The notes under the pieces: model-generated
Told to the model about the DNA's origin: nothing
The model's input: the letters and a program-made list of their open reading frames with translations, nothing else
The model's database searches: none
Position numbers and translations under genes: made by a program
Assembly: GCF_009708215.1 (NCBI RefSeq)
Contig: NZ_CP046175.1
Span: forward strand, 1,984,001 to 2,048,000
Source: Occultella kanbiaonis
Lineage (GTDB): Bacteria > Actinomycetota > Actinomycetes > Actinomycetales > Beutenbergiaceae
DNA: 64,000 bases
Reading direction: 5' to 3'
Shown: positions 38,041 through 49,022 of the stretch, piece after piece
How positions within the stretch are numbered: the stretch's first letter is position 1
Layout of the letters: each line of letters opens with the position of its first letter

Positions 38041-38916
38041 TCAGCGCAGCAGCTTCGACATCCGCCGGTCGGCGAGGATCTTCCCGCCGGTCTGGCAGGT
38101 GGCGCAGTACTGCAGGGCCGAGTCGGCGAACGAGACCTCCCGGATCACGTCCCCGCAGACCCCGCACTCCGCTCCGGCGCGACCGTGCACGCGCATCCCG
38201 GACCGCTTCGCGTCCTTCAGCTCCGCTGCCGGGCGGCCCGAGGACGCCTCGATCGCGGGCCGGAGCACCTCCCCGATGGCGTCGTAGAGCCGGGTCACGG
38301 CCTCGTCGTCGAGAGAGGAGCTGATCGCGAACGGGCTCATTCGCGCCGCGTGCAGGATGTCGTCGCTGTAGGCGTTCCCGATCCCGGCGATCGTGCCCTG
38401 CTCGCGCAGCACGCCCTTGATCTGCTGCTTGCGCCCGGCGAGGATCGCCGCGAACGCGTCCCGGGTGAACTCCGCCGAGAGCGGCTCGATGCCGAGGCTC
38501 GCGATCGCCGGAACCTCCTCGGGGGAGGCCACCACGTACACGGCCAGGCGCTTGCGGGTGCCGGCCTCGGTGAGGCTGAAGCCGGACCCGTCGTCCAGGT
38601 CGACCCGCAGCGCCACCGGCGACTTCGGCGACCGGGACACGCCGACCGGGAGCTTCTCGTGCCAGCGCAACCACCCGGCCCGGGCGAGGTGGAAGACCAG
38701 GTGGAGGTCGCCGTCGGGCAGGTCCTCGACCCGCAGGTCGAGCCACTTGCCGCGCCGGGCCACCTCCGCCACGGTGCCGCCGGCGAGCGCGTCCGGTGCG
38801 GGGGAGAACGTCTTCAGCGTCTGGATCCCGAGCACGTGCACGGCTGCGACCTTGCGGCCGACGGTGCGTTCGGTGAGGAAGTCGACGAGGCCCTGGACCT
38901 CCGGTAGCTCCGGCAT
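38041..38916 (-). CDS. Fpg/Nei-family DNA glycosylase
   Basis: Base-excision repair glycosylase/AP lyase for oxidised bases; 291 residues. The catalytic N-terminal proline follows Met ([10 protein letters not shown]2, E3). A conserved lysine is in RRGKWLDL. The helix-two-turn-helix region and the C-terminal zinc finger CGVCGD...[10 protein letters not shown] are present. I cannot separate Fpg from Nei firmly; DRRMSKLLR at the end resembles actinobacterial Nei-like proteins. ATG 38916 is 6 nt from a CAGACT box, so its message may be leaderless. Confidence 0.9.
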   Translation of the reverse strand: MPELPEVQGLVDFLTERTVGRKVAAVHVLGIQTLKTFSPAPDALAGGTVAEVARRGKWLDLRVEDLPDGDLHLVFHLARAGWLRWHEKLPVGVSRSPKSPVALRVDLDDGSGFSLTEAGTRKRLAVYVVASPEEVPAIASLGIEPLSAEFTRDAFAAILAGRKQQIKGVLREQGTIAGIGNAYSDDILHAARMSPFAISSSLDDEAVTRLYDAIGEVLRPAIEASSGRPAAELKDAKRSGMRVHGRAGAECGVCGDVIREVSFADSALQYCATCQTGGKILADRRMSKLLR

Positions 38917-38978
38917 CGTCCCAGTCTGGCAAGGGAGTTCGGCTCATGCCAGGGAGAATCCGGGCCTGTTGCAGCGGA

Positions 38979-38984
38979 TAGACT
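38979..38984 (+). promoter_or_regulatory. proS: -10 box of proS, leaderless layout
   Basis: TAGACT lies 7 nt before GTG 38992. This spacing places the transcription start at or next to the start codon. No Shine-Dalgarno sequence precedes GTG 38992 or ATG 38998. Confidence 0.6.
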
Positions 38985-38991
38985 CGCCCGC

Positions 38992-40806
38992 GTGCTGATG
39001 CGGATGTCGAAACTGTTCCTGCGGACCCTGCGAGAGGACCCGGCCGACGCCGAGGTCGCGAGCCACCGCCTCCTGGTGCGGGCGGGCTACATCCGCCGCA
39101 CCGCCCCTGGGATCTACTCCTGGCTGCCGCTCGGGCTGAAGGTCCTCGCCAAGGTCGAGGCGATCGTGCGCGAGGAGATGGACGCGACCGGGGCGCAGGA
39201 GGTCCACTTCCCGGCGCTGCTGCCGCGGGAGCCCTACGAGGCGACCGGCCGCTGGACCGAGTACGGCCCGAACCTGTTCCGGCTCCAGGACCGCAAGGAG
39301 GCCGACTACCTCCTCGCGCCCACGCACGAGGAGATGTTCACCCTCCTGGTCAAGGACCTGTACTCCTCCTACAAGGAGCTGCCGCTCACGCTCTACCAGA
39401 TCCAGACCAAGTACCGCGACGAGTCGCGCCCGCGCGCCGGCCTGATCCGAGGCCGCGAGTTCATCATGAAGGACGCCTACTCCTTCGACATCGACGAGGC
39501 CGGCCTGGCCGCCTCCTACGACGCCCAGCGCGCCGCGTACGAGCGGATCTTCACCCGCCTCGGCCTCGACTACGTGATCGTCTCGGCGATGTCCGGGGCG
39601 ATGGGTGGCTCGCGCTCCGAGGAGTTCCTGTTCCCGTGCGAGATCGGCGAGGACACCTACGTGCGCTCGCCCGGCGGGTACGCCGCGAACGTCGAGGCGG
39701 TGCACACACCGTCGCCGGAGCCCGTCGAGGCGGCCGTGGTCGCCGGCCTGCCCGCCGCGTACGTCGCGGACACGCCGGACACCCCGACGATCGAGTCGCT
39801 GGTCGACGTGGCCAACGCCACGCAGGCCAGGCCCGACGGCGGCGCGTGGACGGGTGCGGACACGCTGAAGAACGTGGTGGTCACCCTGGTCTCGCCCACC
39901 GGCGCCCGGGAACTGCTCGTGATCGGCCTGCCGGGGGACCGGCAGGTGGACGCCAAGCGCCTCGAGGCCGCCGTGTTCCCGGCGGAGGTCGAGCAGGCCA
40001 CGGCGAAGGACCTGGCCACCCACCCCGAGCTGGTCGCCGGGTACATCGGGCCCGGTGTACTCGGCCCGAACGGTGCGCCGCGTGACTCCGACGGCACCGA
40101 CGGTGCCAGCGGGGCGGTTCGTTACCTGCTCGACCCCCGCGTCGTGGACGGCACCGCGTGGATCACGGGGGCCAACGAGGCGGGCAAGCACGTCTTCGGG
40201 CTCGTCGCCGGGCGGGACTTCACCGCCGACGGGGTCATCGACGTCGCCGAGGTGCGCGTCGGCGACCCCGCCCCGGACGGTTCCGGCCCGCTCGAGCTGG
40301 CCCGCGGCATCGAGATCGGTCACATCTTCGCCCTCGGGCAGAAGTTCGCCAAGGCACTCGACCTGAAGGTGCTCGACGCCAACGGCAAGGCCGTCACGGT
40401 CACCATGGGCTCCTACGGGATCGGGGTCACCCGGGCGCTGGCCGCCATCGCCGAGAAGACCTGCGACGCCAAGGGCCTGTCCTGGCCGGTCCAGGTCGCG
40501 CCCGCGCACGTGCACGTGCTCGCCACCGGCAAGGACGAGGCCGTCTTCACGACGGCGGAGGGCCTGGCCGCGCAGTTGGAGGCGGCCGGCGTCGAGGTGC
40601 TCTACGACGACCGGGTGAAGGTCTCGGCGGGCGTGAAGTTCGCCGACTCCGAGCTGCTCGGACTGCCGTTCGCGCTGGTGGTCGGTCGTGGACTGGCCGA
40701 CGGCGTGGTGGAGGTTCGCACCCGCGCCTCCGGCGAGCGTGAGGAACTGACGCCCGACGCGGCCGTGGCCCGGCTGTTGGAGCTGCTCGCGGAGGCGTCA
40801 GCCTAG
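38992..40806 (+). CDS. proS: Prolyl-tRNA synthetase
   Basis: Class II synthetase that charges tRNA-Pro; 604 residues, the long bacterial type with an editing insert (~230-400). [19 protein letters not shown], the motif 2 region [22 protein letters not shown] and motif 3 [16 protein letters not shown] are present. GTG 38992 fits a leaderless start; ATG 38998 is an alternative that matches homologues equally well. The last 9 bp overlap the convergent lipoprotein gene. Confidence 0.97.
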   Translation: MLMRMSKLFLRTLREDPADAEVASHRLLVRAGYIRRTAPGIYSWLPLGLKVLAKVEAIVREEMDATGAQEVHFPALLPREPYEATGRWTEYGPNLFRLQDRKEADYLLAPTHEEMFTLLVKDLYSSYKELPLTLYQIQTKYRDESRPRAGLIRGREFIMKDAYSFDIDEAGLAASYDAQRAAYERIFTRLGLDYVIVSAMSGAMGGSRSEEFLFPCEIGEDTYVRSPGGYAANVEAVHTPSPEPVEAAVVAGLPAAYVADTPDTPTIESLVDVANATQARPDGGAWTGADTLKNVVVTLVSPTGARELLVIGLPGDRQVDAKRLEAAVFPAEVEQATAKDLATHPELVAGYIGPGVLGPNGAPRDSDGTDGASGAVRYLLDPRVVDGTAWITGANEAGKHVFGLVAGRDFTADGVIDVAEVRVGDPAPDGSGPLELARGIEIGHIFALGQKFAKALDLKVLDANGKAVTVTMGSYGIGVTRALAAIAEKTCDAKGLSWPVQVAPAHVHVLATGKDEAVFTTAEGLAAQLEAAGVEVLYDDRVKVSAGVKFADSELLGLPFALVVGRGLADGVVEVRTRASGEREELTPDAAVARLLELLAEASA

Positions 40807-41784
40807 GCCGGGATACGTCGCGATCCGCAGGTCCGGGTCCTGGCCGAGGAACGCGGCCTGCGTGGCCAGCGCGATCAGCGGCGCCCGGACGTCGGTCTCG
40901 GCGTCGGGCACCTGGGCGAGCCAGCCGGGCAGCAGTTCGGCGATGAGCGTCGCCCGGGCACCCTGCAGGTCCGCGGTGTCGATCGAGTACGCCGCCACGC
41001 GGGGGTCCGCGTCGGTGCCGTCGATGCCGGCCGCGACGGCGACGTCCTCCGCCATGTCGCGCAGCGTGACCGCCGCGGCGGCCGCCTCGCCGCGCTCGGA
41101 GGAGTCCGCGCGGGCCGCGATCACCTCCTGGGTGTAGCCGAGCGCGTCAAGGGTGCGCACCACCGGCGCCGCCGACGCCGGGAGCGGGTCCGGAATGTCG
41201 TGGTCGGCGGTGGCCGGATCGGCTGAGCCGTCGGGGCCGCCCGGCAGGCCGAGGTCGGCGCGGAGCTCGGCGGCCCACAGTGCCCGGTTGATGGCGATCG
41301 AGGCGAGCAGGGTCGCCAGGTCCGCGTCGGCGTCCGGGTCGGCGGCGCGATCCGCGGCCGTGGAGCCCTCGAGCGCGTCGAGCACGTCCTCGCCGGTGAC
41401 CTGGCCCGACGGCGTGGGGGTGGGTTCGGTGGCCGCGTCGCCGGAGTCGGGGCCGTCGGTCGCCGAGGGCCGCGGCGGCGCGGTCCATACACCACCGAGA
41501 TCGGTCAGGTGGGTGCTCGCGTCGGAGGCAATGTGCGCGAGATCACCCGGCGCGTCCCCGGTCGCGCCGGACGCCTGCGCCTCGGCGCCGGCCGCCTCGG
41601 CGAGCGCCAGGATCTCCGCCGTCTCCAGCGCGGCCTCCTGCCGCAGGATCTCGCCGGGTTCGGGGCTCGGGACCTCCGGGGGCGGCCCGTCCAGGCGCAC
41701 CCCGCACCCGCCCAGCAGGAGGGCGCCGGACACCAGCAGGGCGCCGAGGAGGCGGCCCTGGGAGCGGCGGACGCAGGTGTGCAC
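40798..41784 (-). CDS. Lipoprotein with ferritin-like DUF4439-type domain
   Basis: A 328-residue lipoprotein: lipobox LLLGGC with C27, then a Pro/Thr-rich, low-complexity spacer (~95-150), then a helical Ala-rich region ([20 protein letters not shown] onward) that resembles the ferritin-like DUF4439 domain found between proS and rimP in other actinobacteria. No clear di-iron ligand set can be named. GTG 41784 is chosen from the signal peptide and a CAGGAT box 6 nt upstream (41796-41791). Confidence 0.75.
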   Translation of the reverse strand: MHTCVRRSQGRLLGALLVSGALLLGGCGVRLDGPPPEVPSPEPGEILRQEAALETAEILALAEAAGAEAQASGATGDAPGDLAHIASDASTHLTDLGGVWTAPPRPSATDGPDSGDAATEPTPTPSGQVTGEDVLDALEGSTAADRAADPDADADLATLLASIAINRALWAAELRADLGLPGGPDGSADPATADHDIPDPLPASAAPVVRTLDALGYTQEVIAARADSSERGEAAAAAVTLRDMAEDVAVAAGIDGTDADPRVAAYSIDTADLQGARATLIAELLPGWLAQVPDAETDVRAPLIALATQAAFLGQDPDLRIATYPGLG

Positions 41785-41916
41785 GCGTTGATCCTGCCAC
41801 GGCGCACACCTACGCTGGGGTGTTCGCCGCGGGGACCGCGCGCCGCCGGAGCTGGGCGGGCATGATTGGTCCACACACCATCACTGAGACAGTGACAACT
41901 TCACAAGGAGAGTCCG

Positions 41917-42423
41917 ATGAGCCGATCGCAGGGCCCTGGCGCCGACGTGGGCGCCCTGTTGTTCGAGGCACTTGAGCCGGTCGTCACCGACGGCGGGCTG
42001 TTCCTCGAGGACGTGTCCGTGGTCGGCTCGGGCCGGCACCGGGTGGTGCAGGTCACGGTCGACCTGGCCGACGGTCCGGGCGGGGTCGACTCCGACCTCC
42101 TCGCCGACGTGTCCAAGGCCGTGTCCACGCGCCTGGACGAGGTCGACGACCTGATCGACGGTGCCTACCTGCTCGAGGTCTCCACCCCGGGGGTGTCCCG
42201 GCCGCTCACCGAGCCGCGCCACTTCCGCCGCGCCGTCGGCCGGCTGGTGACGCTCACCACCTCCGGTGGCACCCTCACCGGCCGGATCCGTGAGGCGGAC
42301 GGCACCGCGATCGTCCTGCAGCCCACTGCCGATCGCGCCGAGCCCCTCACCATCCCCCTGGCCGACGTGGTCCGGGGCACGGTCGAGGTCGACTTCCATC
42401 GCGTCGACGACGCGCAGGACTGA
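41917..42423 (+). CDS. rimP: Ribosome maturation factor RimP
   Basis: 30S assembly factor of 168 residues. The N-domain has [18 protein letters not shown] and [25 protein letters not shown] in segments; the C-domain is an SH3-like barrel. ATG 41917 follows AAGGAG. nusA follows 23 bp downstream, the conserved rimP-nusA-ylxR-infB operon order. The 132-bp gap upstream contains the divergent lipoprotein promoter. Confidence 0.94.
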   Translation: MSRSQGPGADVGALLFEALEPVVTDGGLFLEDVSVVGSGRHRVVQVTVDLADGPGGVDSDLLADVSKAVSTRLDEVDDLIDGAYLLEVSTPGVSRPLTEPRHFRRAVGRLVTLTTSGGTLTGRIREADGTAIVLQPTADRAEPLTIPLADVVRGTVEVDFHRVDDAQD

Positions 42424-42446
42424 CAGGGACTGAGAGGAACACAGTC

Positions 42447-43463
42447 ATGGATATCGACATGAACACCCTGCGCATGATCGAGCGGGAGCGGGACATCCCG
42501 CTGGACGTCCTCGTCTCGGCGATCGAGCAGGCGCTGCTGTCGGCGTATCACCGCACGGAGGGTGCCGCCGAGGACGCACGCGTCGAGCTGGACCGCACCA
42601 GCGGTCACGTCACCGTGTACGCGCGGGAGCGGCTCGAGGACGGCGAGCCGGGCGACTACGGCCCCGAGTACGACGACACCCCGGCCGACTTCGGCCGGAT
42701 CGCCACCTCGACCGCCCGCCAGGTGATCCTGCAGCGGCTGCGGGACGCTGAGGACGACGCCGTGCTGGGGACCTTCCGTGGCAAGGAGGGTGACGTCGTC
42801 GCCGGCGTGATCCAGCAGGGCTCCAACCCGAAGGTGGTCCTGGTGGACATCGGCGGGATCGAGGCGGTCCTGCCGGCTCACGAGCAGGTGCCGACCGAGA
42901 CCTACACGCACGGCGAGCGACTGCGCGCCTACGTGCTCGAGGTCACCCGCGGGCCGAAGGGCCCGTCCATCACGATCTCGCGCACCCACCCCAACCTGGT
43001 GCGGCGCCTGTTCGCCCTCGAGGTGCCCGAGGTCGCCGACGGCAGCGTCGAGATCGCGGCGCTGGCCCGTGAGGCCGGGCACCGCAGCAAGATGGCGGTG
43101 CACTCCAAGGTGGCCGGACTGGGCGCCAAGGGTGCCTGCATCGGTCCGATGGGGCAGCGGGTCCGCGCCGTCATGGCCGAGCTGCACGGCGAGAAGATCG
43201 ACATCGTCGACTACAGCGACGACCCCGCGACGTTCGTGGCGTCCGCGCTGTCCCCGGCCCGGGTCAGCAGCGTCGAGATCGTCGACGCGGCTTCCCGCTC
43301 CGCCCGCGTCGTGGTCCCCGACTACCAGCTCTCGCTGGCCATCGGCAAGGAGGGCCAGAACGCCCGCCTGGCCGCTCGCCTGACCGGGTGGCGCATCGAC
43401 ATCCGGCCCGACACCCCGGTACCCGGGGACGCGTACCCGGGATCGCCGGGCGAGCAGGAGTAG
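42447..43463 (+). CDS. nusA: Transcription termination/antitermination protein NusA
   Basis: RNA polymerase-binding factor that modulates pausing and termination; 338 residues, the short actinobacterial form. The N-terminal domain ([21 protein letters not shown]) is followed by S1 ([21 protein letters not shown]) and two KH domains ([35 protein letters not shown]). The C-terminal acidic repeats of E. coli NusA are absent, as expected. A promoter-like box abuts its stop. Confidence 0.96.
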   Translation: MDIDMNTLRMIERERDIPLDVLVSAIEQALLSAYHRTEGAAEDARVELDRTSGHVTVYARERLEDGEPGDYGPEYDDTPADFGRIATSTARQVILQRLRDAEDDAVLGTFRGKEGDVVAGVIQQGSNPKVVLVDIGGIEAVLPAHEQVPTETYTHGERLRAYVLEVTRGPKGPSITISRTHPNLVRRLFALEVPEVADGSVEIAALAREAGHRSKMAVHSKVAGLGAKGACIGPMGQRVRAVMAELHGEKIDIVDYSDDPATFVASALSPARVSSVEIVDAASRSARVVVPDYQLSLAIGKEGQNARLAARLTGWRIDIRPDTPVPGDAYPGSPGEQE

Positions 43464-43469
43464 TACACT
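43464..43469 (+). promoter_or_regulatory. Possible internal promoter -10 box before ylxR-infB
   Basis: TACACT begins one base after the nusA stop and would give ylxR and infB a ~97-nt leader independent of rimP-nusA. No clear -35 is seen. Confidence 0.35.
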
Positions 43470-43565
43470 CATCCGTGGGCCTCCGCGCCCGACACCCCCA
43501 CCTGCAGACGTATGCCGTTCAGGTGTGCCGGATTCCGGCCACCCGTGAGCTAAGAGGTCATTGCG

Positions 43566-43931
43566 ATGACTGAGAGCATCCGACGGTCCCAGACCGCCGG
43601 ACCGGTACGCACCTGCGTGGGATGTCGTGAGCGGGGTCCACGGTCCGGCCTGGTACGCCTGGTGGCAGATCGAACGATCGCGGCTCACGCCGTCGTCGTC
43701 GATGTGACCACGAGCGCACCGGGACGGGGAGCCTGGGTGCATCCGCATCCCGACTGCCTGGACCGCGCCGTCAACCGCCGAGCGATCGGACGCGCGCTTC
43801 GACTCGAAGCGCCGGCCGAGGTCTCCCGGGTGGAGGAGTGGTTCGTCCGGAACGTCCGCACGACACCGTCGATCATCGAACAAGAGAGCGGGTCAGAAGC
43901 CGATGGGCACCCGATGAGTACCCAGCGATGA
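43566..43931 (+). CDS. ylxR: YlxR family (DUF448) RNA-binding protein
   Basis: A 121-residue protein with the DUF448 core: RTCVGCRERGPRSGLVRLV, GRGAWVHPHPDCLDRAVNRRAIGRALR. The CxxC is kept. YlxR proteins bind RNA and have been linked to RNase P function. The C-terminal ~35 residues are a non-conserved tail. The preceding 102 bp contain a promoter-like box. infB follows after 57 bp. Confidence 0.9.
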   Translation: MTESIRRSQTAGPVRTCVGCRERGPRSGLVRLVADRTIAAHAVVVDVTTSAPGRGAWVHPHPDCLDRAVNRRAIGRALRLEAPAEVSRVEEWFVRNVRTTPSIIEQESGSEADGHPMSTQR

Positions 43932-43988
43932 GTAAGCAGCACTAACGACGGTCCGTCCCTGTCTTGGGCGGACCGAGACAGGAGAGTT

Positions 43989-46916
43989 GTGGCAAAGGTC
44001 CGCGTCCACGAGCTAGCGAAAGAGCTCGGCGTCGACAGCAAGTCCGTGATGGCGAAGCTGAACGAACTCGGAGAGTTCGTCAAGTCCGCCTCATCCACCA
44101 TCGAGCCGCCGGTCCAGCGTCGGCTCCGCGAGGCCTTCCCGGCCGCGGAGGCCGCACCGGCCGCCCCGGCGAAGAAGCCCGCCAGCAAGCCCGCCCCGGC
44201 CCCGCGCCAGGCGGCGGCGAAGCCTGCGTCCGAGGCCGCTCCCGCGGCTCCGGTCGAGCGGCCCGCCGAGCCGGCCGCACCGGCACCGAGCCAGGCCGCA
44301 CCGGTCGCCGAGGCGCCCGCGACACCTGCTCCGGCTGCCACCGAGGCTCCGGCCGCACCAGCGGCGAAGGCCCCGGCCCCCGGTCCGCGGACCCCGCAGG
44401 AGCGTCCCGACGAGGCCAAGGCCGACTCCGCCGACCGGCCCACCCCGGGCGCCCGCCCGGCGCCGCGCCCGTCGACGGCGCGTCCCGGCAACAACCCGTT
44501 CGCGCCGTCGCAGGGCATGCCCCGCCCCGGCGCCCGACCCGAGCGTGGCGAGCGCCCCGACCGTGGCGACCGCCCCGATCGCGGCGACCGTCCCGACCGT
44601 GGCGACCGCACCGGCGGCCCTCGGCCGCCGCGTCCGGGCAACAACCCGTTCGCGCCGTCGCAGGGCATGCCCCGTCCGGGCGGCACCGGCGCGGCCGGAC
44701 CGCGTCCGGGCGGCACCGGCGGCCCGCGCCCCGGTGGCGCCAACCGGCCCACCCCGGGCATGATGCCCGGCCGTAGTGCCGTGTCCCGGCCCGGTGCTCC
44801 CGCCCGTGGTGGCGGCCCCGGTGGCGGACGTGGCGCACCCGGCGGTGGCCGTGGTGGCCCCGGCGGCGCCGGTGGTGGCGGTGGCTTCGGCGGCCGTCCC
44901 GGCGGCGGTGGCGGCCCGGGCGCTGGTGGTGGCGGTGGCTTCGGCGGCCGTCCCGGCGGCGGTGGCCGTGGAGGCCGTGGCGGCACCCAGGGTGCGTTCG
45001 GTCGCGCCGGTGGCCGTCCGGTCCGTGGCCGCAAGTCCAAGCGGGCGAAGCGTCAAGAGTTCGAGCAGCAGTCCGCGCCGTCCATCGGCGGCGTCCAGGT
45101 CCCCCGTGGCGACGGCTCCACCGTCATCCGGATCCGGGCCGGTGCGTCCCTGGCGGACTTCGCGGACCGGATCGATGCGAACCCCGCGAGCCTGGTCACG
45201 GTCCTGTTCCACCTCGGTGAGATGGCGACCGCGACCCAGTCGCTGGACGAGGACACGTTCCAGTCCCTCGGCGCCGAGCTCGGGTACGTCATCGAGATCG
45301 TCTCGCCCGAGGAGGAGGACCGCGAACTGCTCGGCACGTTCGACATCGACCTCGAGGCCGAAGAGGCCGCCGAGGACGATTCGGACCTGCAGCCGCGGCC
45401 GCCGGTCGTGACCGTCATGGGTCACGTCGACCACGGTAAGACCCGGCTGCTCGACGCGATCCGCAGCACCGACGTGGTGGCCGGCGAGGCCGGTGGCATC
45501 ACCCAGCACATCGGTGCCTACCAGGTGCAGACCCAGCACGAGGGTGCCGACCGTGCGATCACGTTCATCGACACCCCCGGTCACGAGGCGTTCACCGCCA
45601 TGCGTGCCCGTGGTGCGCAGGTGACCGACATCGCGATCCTGGTGGTCGCAGCGGACGACGGCGTGATGCCGCAGACCGTGGAGGCCCTGAACCACGTGCA
45701 GGCCGCTGGTGTGCCGATCGTGGTCGCCGTGAACAAGGTGGACAAGCCGGACGCCAACCCGGACAAGATCCGCCAGCAGCTCACCGAGTACAACCTGGTG
45801 GCGGAGGAGTACGGCGGCGACACCATGTTCGTGAACGTCTCGGCGCGCAACCGCACCGGCATCGACGAGCTTCTCGAGGCCGTCCTGCTGACCGCGGATG
45901 CCGCGCTGGAACTGCGGGCGAACCCCAACAAGGACGCCCGTGGTGTGGCCATCGAGGCCAACCTGGACAAGGGGCGCGGCGCCGTCGCGACCGTGCTGGT
46001 CCAGTCCGGGACGCTGCGCGTCGGCGATGCCATCGTGGCGGGGACGGCCCACGGCCGGGTCCGCGCGATGTTCGACGAGCACGGCGAGACCGTGCCCGAG
46101 GCGAGCCCGGCTCGTCCGGTGCAGGTTCTCGGTCTGACCTCCGTGCCGCGCGCCGGTGACACCTTCCTGGTGGCCCCGGACGACCGCACGGCCCGCCAGA
46201 TCGCCGACAAGCGTGAGGCCGCGGAACGGGCCGCCACGCTGGCCAAGCGCCGCAAGCGGATCTCGCTCGAGGACTTCACCCAGGCGCTCGAGCAGGGCAA
46301 GGTCGAGACCCTCAACCTGGTCCTCAAGGGCGATGTCTCCGGTGCCGTGGAGGCACTCGAGGACGCGCTGCTCAAGATCGACGTGGGCGACGAGGTCGAG
46401 CTGCGGATCATCCACCGCGGTGTCGGTGCGATCACGCAGAACGACGTCAACCTGGCGACGGTGGACAACGCCGTCATCATCGGCTTCAACGTGCGGCCCG
46501 CGGAGCGGGTCACCGAGCTGGCCGACCGCGAGGGTGTCGAGATCAAGTACTACTCGGTCATCTACTCCGCGATCGAGGACGTCGAGGCTGCGCTCAAGGG
46601 CATGCTCAAGCCGGAGTTCGAGGAGGTTCAGCTCGGTACCGCCGAGGTGCGCCAGGTCTTCCGTTCCTCGAAGGTCGGCAGCATCGCCGGTTCGATCATC
46701 CGCTCGGGCACGATCCGGCGGAACACGAAGGCCCGGCTGTTGCGCGATGGCGTCGTCATCGCCGACAACCTCACGGTCGAGTCCCTGCGTCGCGAGAAGG
46801 ATGACGTCACCGAGGTCCGCGAGGGCTTCGAGTGCGGTATCGGACTCGGGTACCGGGACATCCAGGAGGGCGACACGATCGAGACCTTCGAGATGCGCGA
46901 GAAGCCGCGCGCCTGA
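43989..46916 (+). CDS. infB: Translation initiation factor IF-2
   Basis: GTPase that brings initiator tRNA to the 30S subunit; 975 residues. An IF2N domain ([21 protein letters not shown]) opens the protein. Residues ~60-345 are a long Pro/Ala- then Gly/Arg-rich, repeat-bearing region, including a duplicated [15 protein letters not shown] and RPDRGD repeats. A second IF2N domain and the G domain follow: GHVDHGKT (~478-485), [18 protein letters not shown]. The C-terminal tRNA-binding domains are complete. GTG 43989 follows AGGAGAG. Confidence 0.97.
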   Translation: MAKVRVHELAKELGVDSKSVMAKLNELGEFVKSASSTIEPPVQRRLREAFPAAEAAPAAPAKKPASKPAPAPRQAAAKPASEAAPAAPVERPAEPAAPAPSQAAPVAEAPATPAPAATEAPAAPAAKAPAPGPRTPQERPDEAKADSADRPTPGARPAPRPSTARPGNNPFAPSQGMPRPGARPERGERPDRGDRPDRGDRPDRGDRTGGPRPPRPGNNPFAPSQGMPRPGGTGAAGPRPGGTGGPRPGGANRPTPGMMPGRSAVSRPGAPARGGGPGGGRGAPGGGRGGPGGAGGGGGFGGRPGGGGGPGAGGGGGFGGRPGGGGRGGRGGTQGAFGRAGGRPVRGRKSKRAKRQEFEQQSAPSIGGVQVPRGDGSTVIRIRAGASLADFADRIDANPASLVTVLFHLGEMATATQSLDEDTFQSLGAELGYVIEIVSPEEEDRELLGTFDIDLEAEEAAEDDSDLQPRPPVVTVMGHVDHGKTRLLDAIRSTDVVAGEAGGITQHIGAYQVQTQHEGADRAITFIDTPGHEAFTAMRARGAQVTDIAILVVAADDGVMPQTVEALNHVQAAGVPIVVAVNKVDKPDANPDKIRQQLTEYNLVAEEYGGDTMFVNVSARNRTGIDELLEAVLLTADAALELRANPNKDARGVAIEANLDKGRGAVATVLVQSGTLRVGDAIVAGTAHGRVRAMFDEHGETVPEASPARPVQVLGLTSVPRAGDTFLVAPDDRTARQIADKREAAERAATLAKRRKRISLEDFTQALEQGKVETLNLVLKGDVSGAVEALEDALLKIDVGDEVELRIIHRGVGAITQNDVNLATVDNAVIIGFNVRPAERVTELADREGVEIKYYSVIYSAIEDVEAALKGMLKPEFEEVQLGTAEVRQVFRSSKVGSIAGSIIRSGTIRRNTKARLLRDGVVIADNLTVESLRREKDDVTEVREGFECGIGLGYRDIQEGDTIETFEMREKPRA

Positions 46917-46946
46917 GCGTCGGCGAATCGGCACGGTGTCGGCTCC

Positions 46947-46984
46947 GCGTGGGCCGGGCGGGATCTCTCCCGCCCGGCCCACGC
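46947..46984 (+). terminator. Hairpin between infB and rbfA
   Basis: A perfect 17-bp stem: GCGTGGGCCGGGCGGGA (46947-46963), loop TCTC, TCCCGCCCGGCCCACGC (46968-46984). It is 30 bp after infB and 62 bp before rbfA, so it probably ends the rimP-infB transcript. Confidence 0.85.
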
Positions 46985-47046
46985 AGCCATCGTGATCACA
47001 ACAGCGGTACCGCCCAGGTACCGACCACAGGAGGAGGAGCACGGTC

Positions 47047-47490
47047 ATGGCAGACAGCGGACGTGCGCGCAAGCTCAGCGACCGGATCCAGCAGATCGTC
47101 GCGACCATGCTGGACACCCGGATCAAGGACCCACGGCTCGGCTTCGTGACCGTGACCGACGTCCGGGTCACCGGTGACCTCCAGCACGCGACGGTGTTCT
47201 ACACCGTCCTCGGCGACGACGAGGCGCGGGTCGACTCGGCCGCGGCCCTGGAGTCCGCCCGCGGGCTGATCCGGTCCGAGGTGGGCAAGCAGACCGGGAT
47301 CCGACTCACCCCCACCCTGGAGTTCGTCCTCGACGCGGTGCCGGAGACGGCCGCCCACCTCGAGGACGCGCTGCGCAAGGCGGCCGAACACGACGCCGAA
47401 CTCGCACGGCTGCGCGAGGGTGCGGCGTATGCGGGCGAGGCCGACCCGTACAAGAAGCCGGCTACCGACGACGGCAGCAGCGAGGCCTGA
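47047..47490 (+). CDS. rbfA: 30S ribosome-binding factor RbfA
   Basis: Cold-shock 30S assembly factor with a KH-like fold; 147 residues. [39 protein letters not shown] and [21 protein letters not shown] are diagnostic. The last ~30 residues are a charged tail ending [15 protein letters not shown] 47047 lies behind GGAGGAG. In many bacteria truB follows directly; here an MFS/TetR pair intervenes. Confidence 0.95.
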   Translation: MADSGRARKLSDRIQQIVATMLDTRIKDPRLGFVTVTDVRVTGDLQHATVFYTVLGDDEARVDSAAALESARGLIRSEVGKQTGIRLTPTLEFVLDAVPETAAHLEDALRKAAEHDAELARLREGAAYAGEADPYKKPATDDGSSEA

Positions 47491-47521
47491 CCGGCCTCGC
47501 CGCCGCCCAGCCCGACCGGCG

Positions 47522-48940
47522 TCAACCGCGCCGGTGGCGGGGTAGGAACATGGACACCCCGGTGGCGACGGCGAGCGTTGCCGCTCCGACGGCGAGCGCC
47601 GGTACCAGCCCGCTCGCATAGGTATCGGGCTCGAAGCCGCCGCCCGCCCCGAGGAAGACCGCGGTCAGGACGGCCACGCCGAGCGTCACACCGATCTCGC
47701 GCATGGTCGAGTTGACGCTCGAGGCGGTCGCCCGTTCGGACTGCGCCACCTCGGCGAGCACGGCGGTGGACAGGGGCGCGAACGTCAGGCCCATGCCGAG
47801 ACCGGCGAGCACGAACGCGGGCACCAGCGCCGCGTAGACGGACGGGTCGGTGTGGATGCCCCATGCCATCCACCCGAGGGCCACGGTCTGCAGGGCGAGG
47901 CCGGTCACCACGAGTGGCCGTGCCCCGATGCGGCCTGCCAGAGCACCGGCCAGCGGCGCGACGAGCATCGGCGCCGCCGTCCACGGCAGCGTGCGAACGC
48001 CGGCCTCCAGGGGCGAGAAGCCCTGGGAGATCTGCAGGAACTGCGTGAGCAGGAAGACCGCGCCGAACATGCCGAGCGAGAACGTGAACGCGGCGGCGTT
48101 CGCCGCGCTGAAGCTCCGCAGCCGGTAGAGCCGAAGGGGCACGAGCGGGTGGTCCGTGCGCGCCTGACGCAGCACGAACAGGACCAGGAGCACGACGGCG
48201 GCGGCCAGCATCGCGATGATGCGCACCGAGGACCACCCCGCGTCGTTCGCGTCGACGATCGCCCAGACCCCGACGAGGATTCCCGTGCCGGCCAGGAGCA
48301 GGCCGGGCAGGTCGAGCCGCTGACGCCGACCCTTGGTCGCCCTCAGGCCGCGGAGGACGAGCGGGATCGCGACGGCGGCGACCGGTACGTTCAGCCAGAA
48401 GATGGCCGCCCAGTTCACGCCCTCGACCACGGCACCGCCGACGAGCGGACCGATCGCGATGCCGAGGCCGGACACGCCGCCCCAGACTCCGATCGCGAGC
48501 GGACGCCGGTGGTCCGGCACGGCGTCGGCCAGGAGCGTCAGGGACAGCGGCAGGATCGCGGCGGCGCCGACCCCCTGGAGCGCCCGGGCCGCGATGAGTG
48601 CCTCCGAGGACCCGGACAGCGCGGCCGCCACGGACCCCAGCGTGAACACGACGATCCCGGCCAGGAAGATGCCGCGTCGGCCGAGCCGGTCGCCGAGCGT
48701 TGCCGCCGGGATCATGAACGTCGCGAACGCGAGCGTGTACGCGTTCACGAACCACTGCAACTGCTCGACGGAAGGGTGCAGCTCGGCGGCGATGACGGGC
48801 AGCGCACCGGTCATCACGAGGTTGTCGAGCGTCGCCATGAACATCGGCAGGGAGGCCGCGAGCAGCGCGAGCCAGACGGGCGCCCGGCGGGCGGTCGTCG
48901 GTGTGCCGGCCGGGTCGTCGCGAACCAGGGTGGTTGTCAC
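47522..48940 (-). CDS. MFS multidrug efflux transporter (DHA2/EmrB-QacA type)
   Basis: A 472-residue pump with about 14 hydrophobic segments. Motif A-like GDRLGRRGIFLAG follows the second helix, and LPVIAAELHPSVEQLQWFVNAYTL is the usual start of DHA2 drug:proton antiporters. The motif C region GPLVGGAVVEGVNW is present. The start GTG 48940 has GGAGACTT before it. A TTGACA-17-TACCGT promoter that contains the TetR operator drives it, divergent from the tetR gene. The drug specificity is unknown. Confidence 0.92.
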   Translation of the reverse strand: MTTTLVRDDPAGTPTTARRAPVWLALLAASLPMFMATLDNLVMTGALPVIAAELHPSVEQLQWFVNAYTLAFATFMIPAATLGDRLGRRGIFLAGIVVFTLGSVAAALSGSSEALIAARALQGVGAAAILPLSLTLLADAVPDHRRPLAIGVWGGVSGLGIAIGPLVGGAVVEGVNWAAIFWLNVPVAAVAIPLVLRGLRATKGRRQRLDLPGLLLAGTGILVGVWAIVDANDAGWSSVRIIAMLAAAVVLLVLFVLRQARTDHPLVPLRLYRLRSFSAANAAAFTFSLGMFGAVFLLTQFLQISQGFSPLEAGVRTLPWTAAPMLVAPLAGALAGRIGARPLVVTGLALQTVALGWMAWGIHTDPSVYAALVPAFVLAGLGMGLTFAPLSTAVLAEVAQSERATASSVNSTMREIGVTLGVAVLTAVFLGAGGGFEPDTYASGLVPALAVGAATLAVATGVSMFLPRHRRG

Positions 48941-48991
48941 AGAAGTCTCCGATCGGGAGTTGGCATCAACTGATTACAAGACGCGAGAGCG

Positions 48992-49020
48992 ACGGTAGTT
49001 ATCCGCTGATAACATGTCAA
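48992..49020 (-). promoter_or_regulatory. Overlapping divergent promoters with TetR operator
   Basis: On the minus strand TTGACA (49020-49015) and TACCGT (48997-48992) are exactly 17 bp apart and drive the MFS gene. The palindrome GTTATC-CGCT-GATAAC (48998-49013) fills this spacer. On the plus strand TAACAT (49010-49015) lies 7 nt before ATG 49023 of tetR. One bound repressor would block both promoters. Confidence 0.8.
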
Positions 49021-49022
49021 CC

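Noticed and set aside
36488-38947. 819-codon minus-strand frame spanning ispG, GNAT and the glycosylase
   Set aside because: It crosses real genes on both strands and has Arg/Gly/Ala-biased composition typical of shadow frames.
44091-47171. 1026-codon open frame on the minus strand opposite infB
   Set aside because: It is the shadow of infB in GC-rich sequence. Its translation is His/Gly/Arg-rich without family motifs, whereas infB is complete on the other strand.
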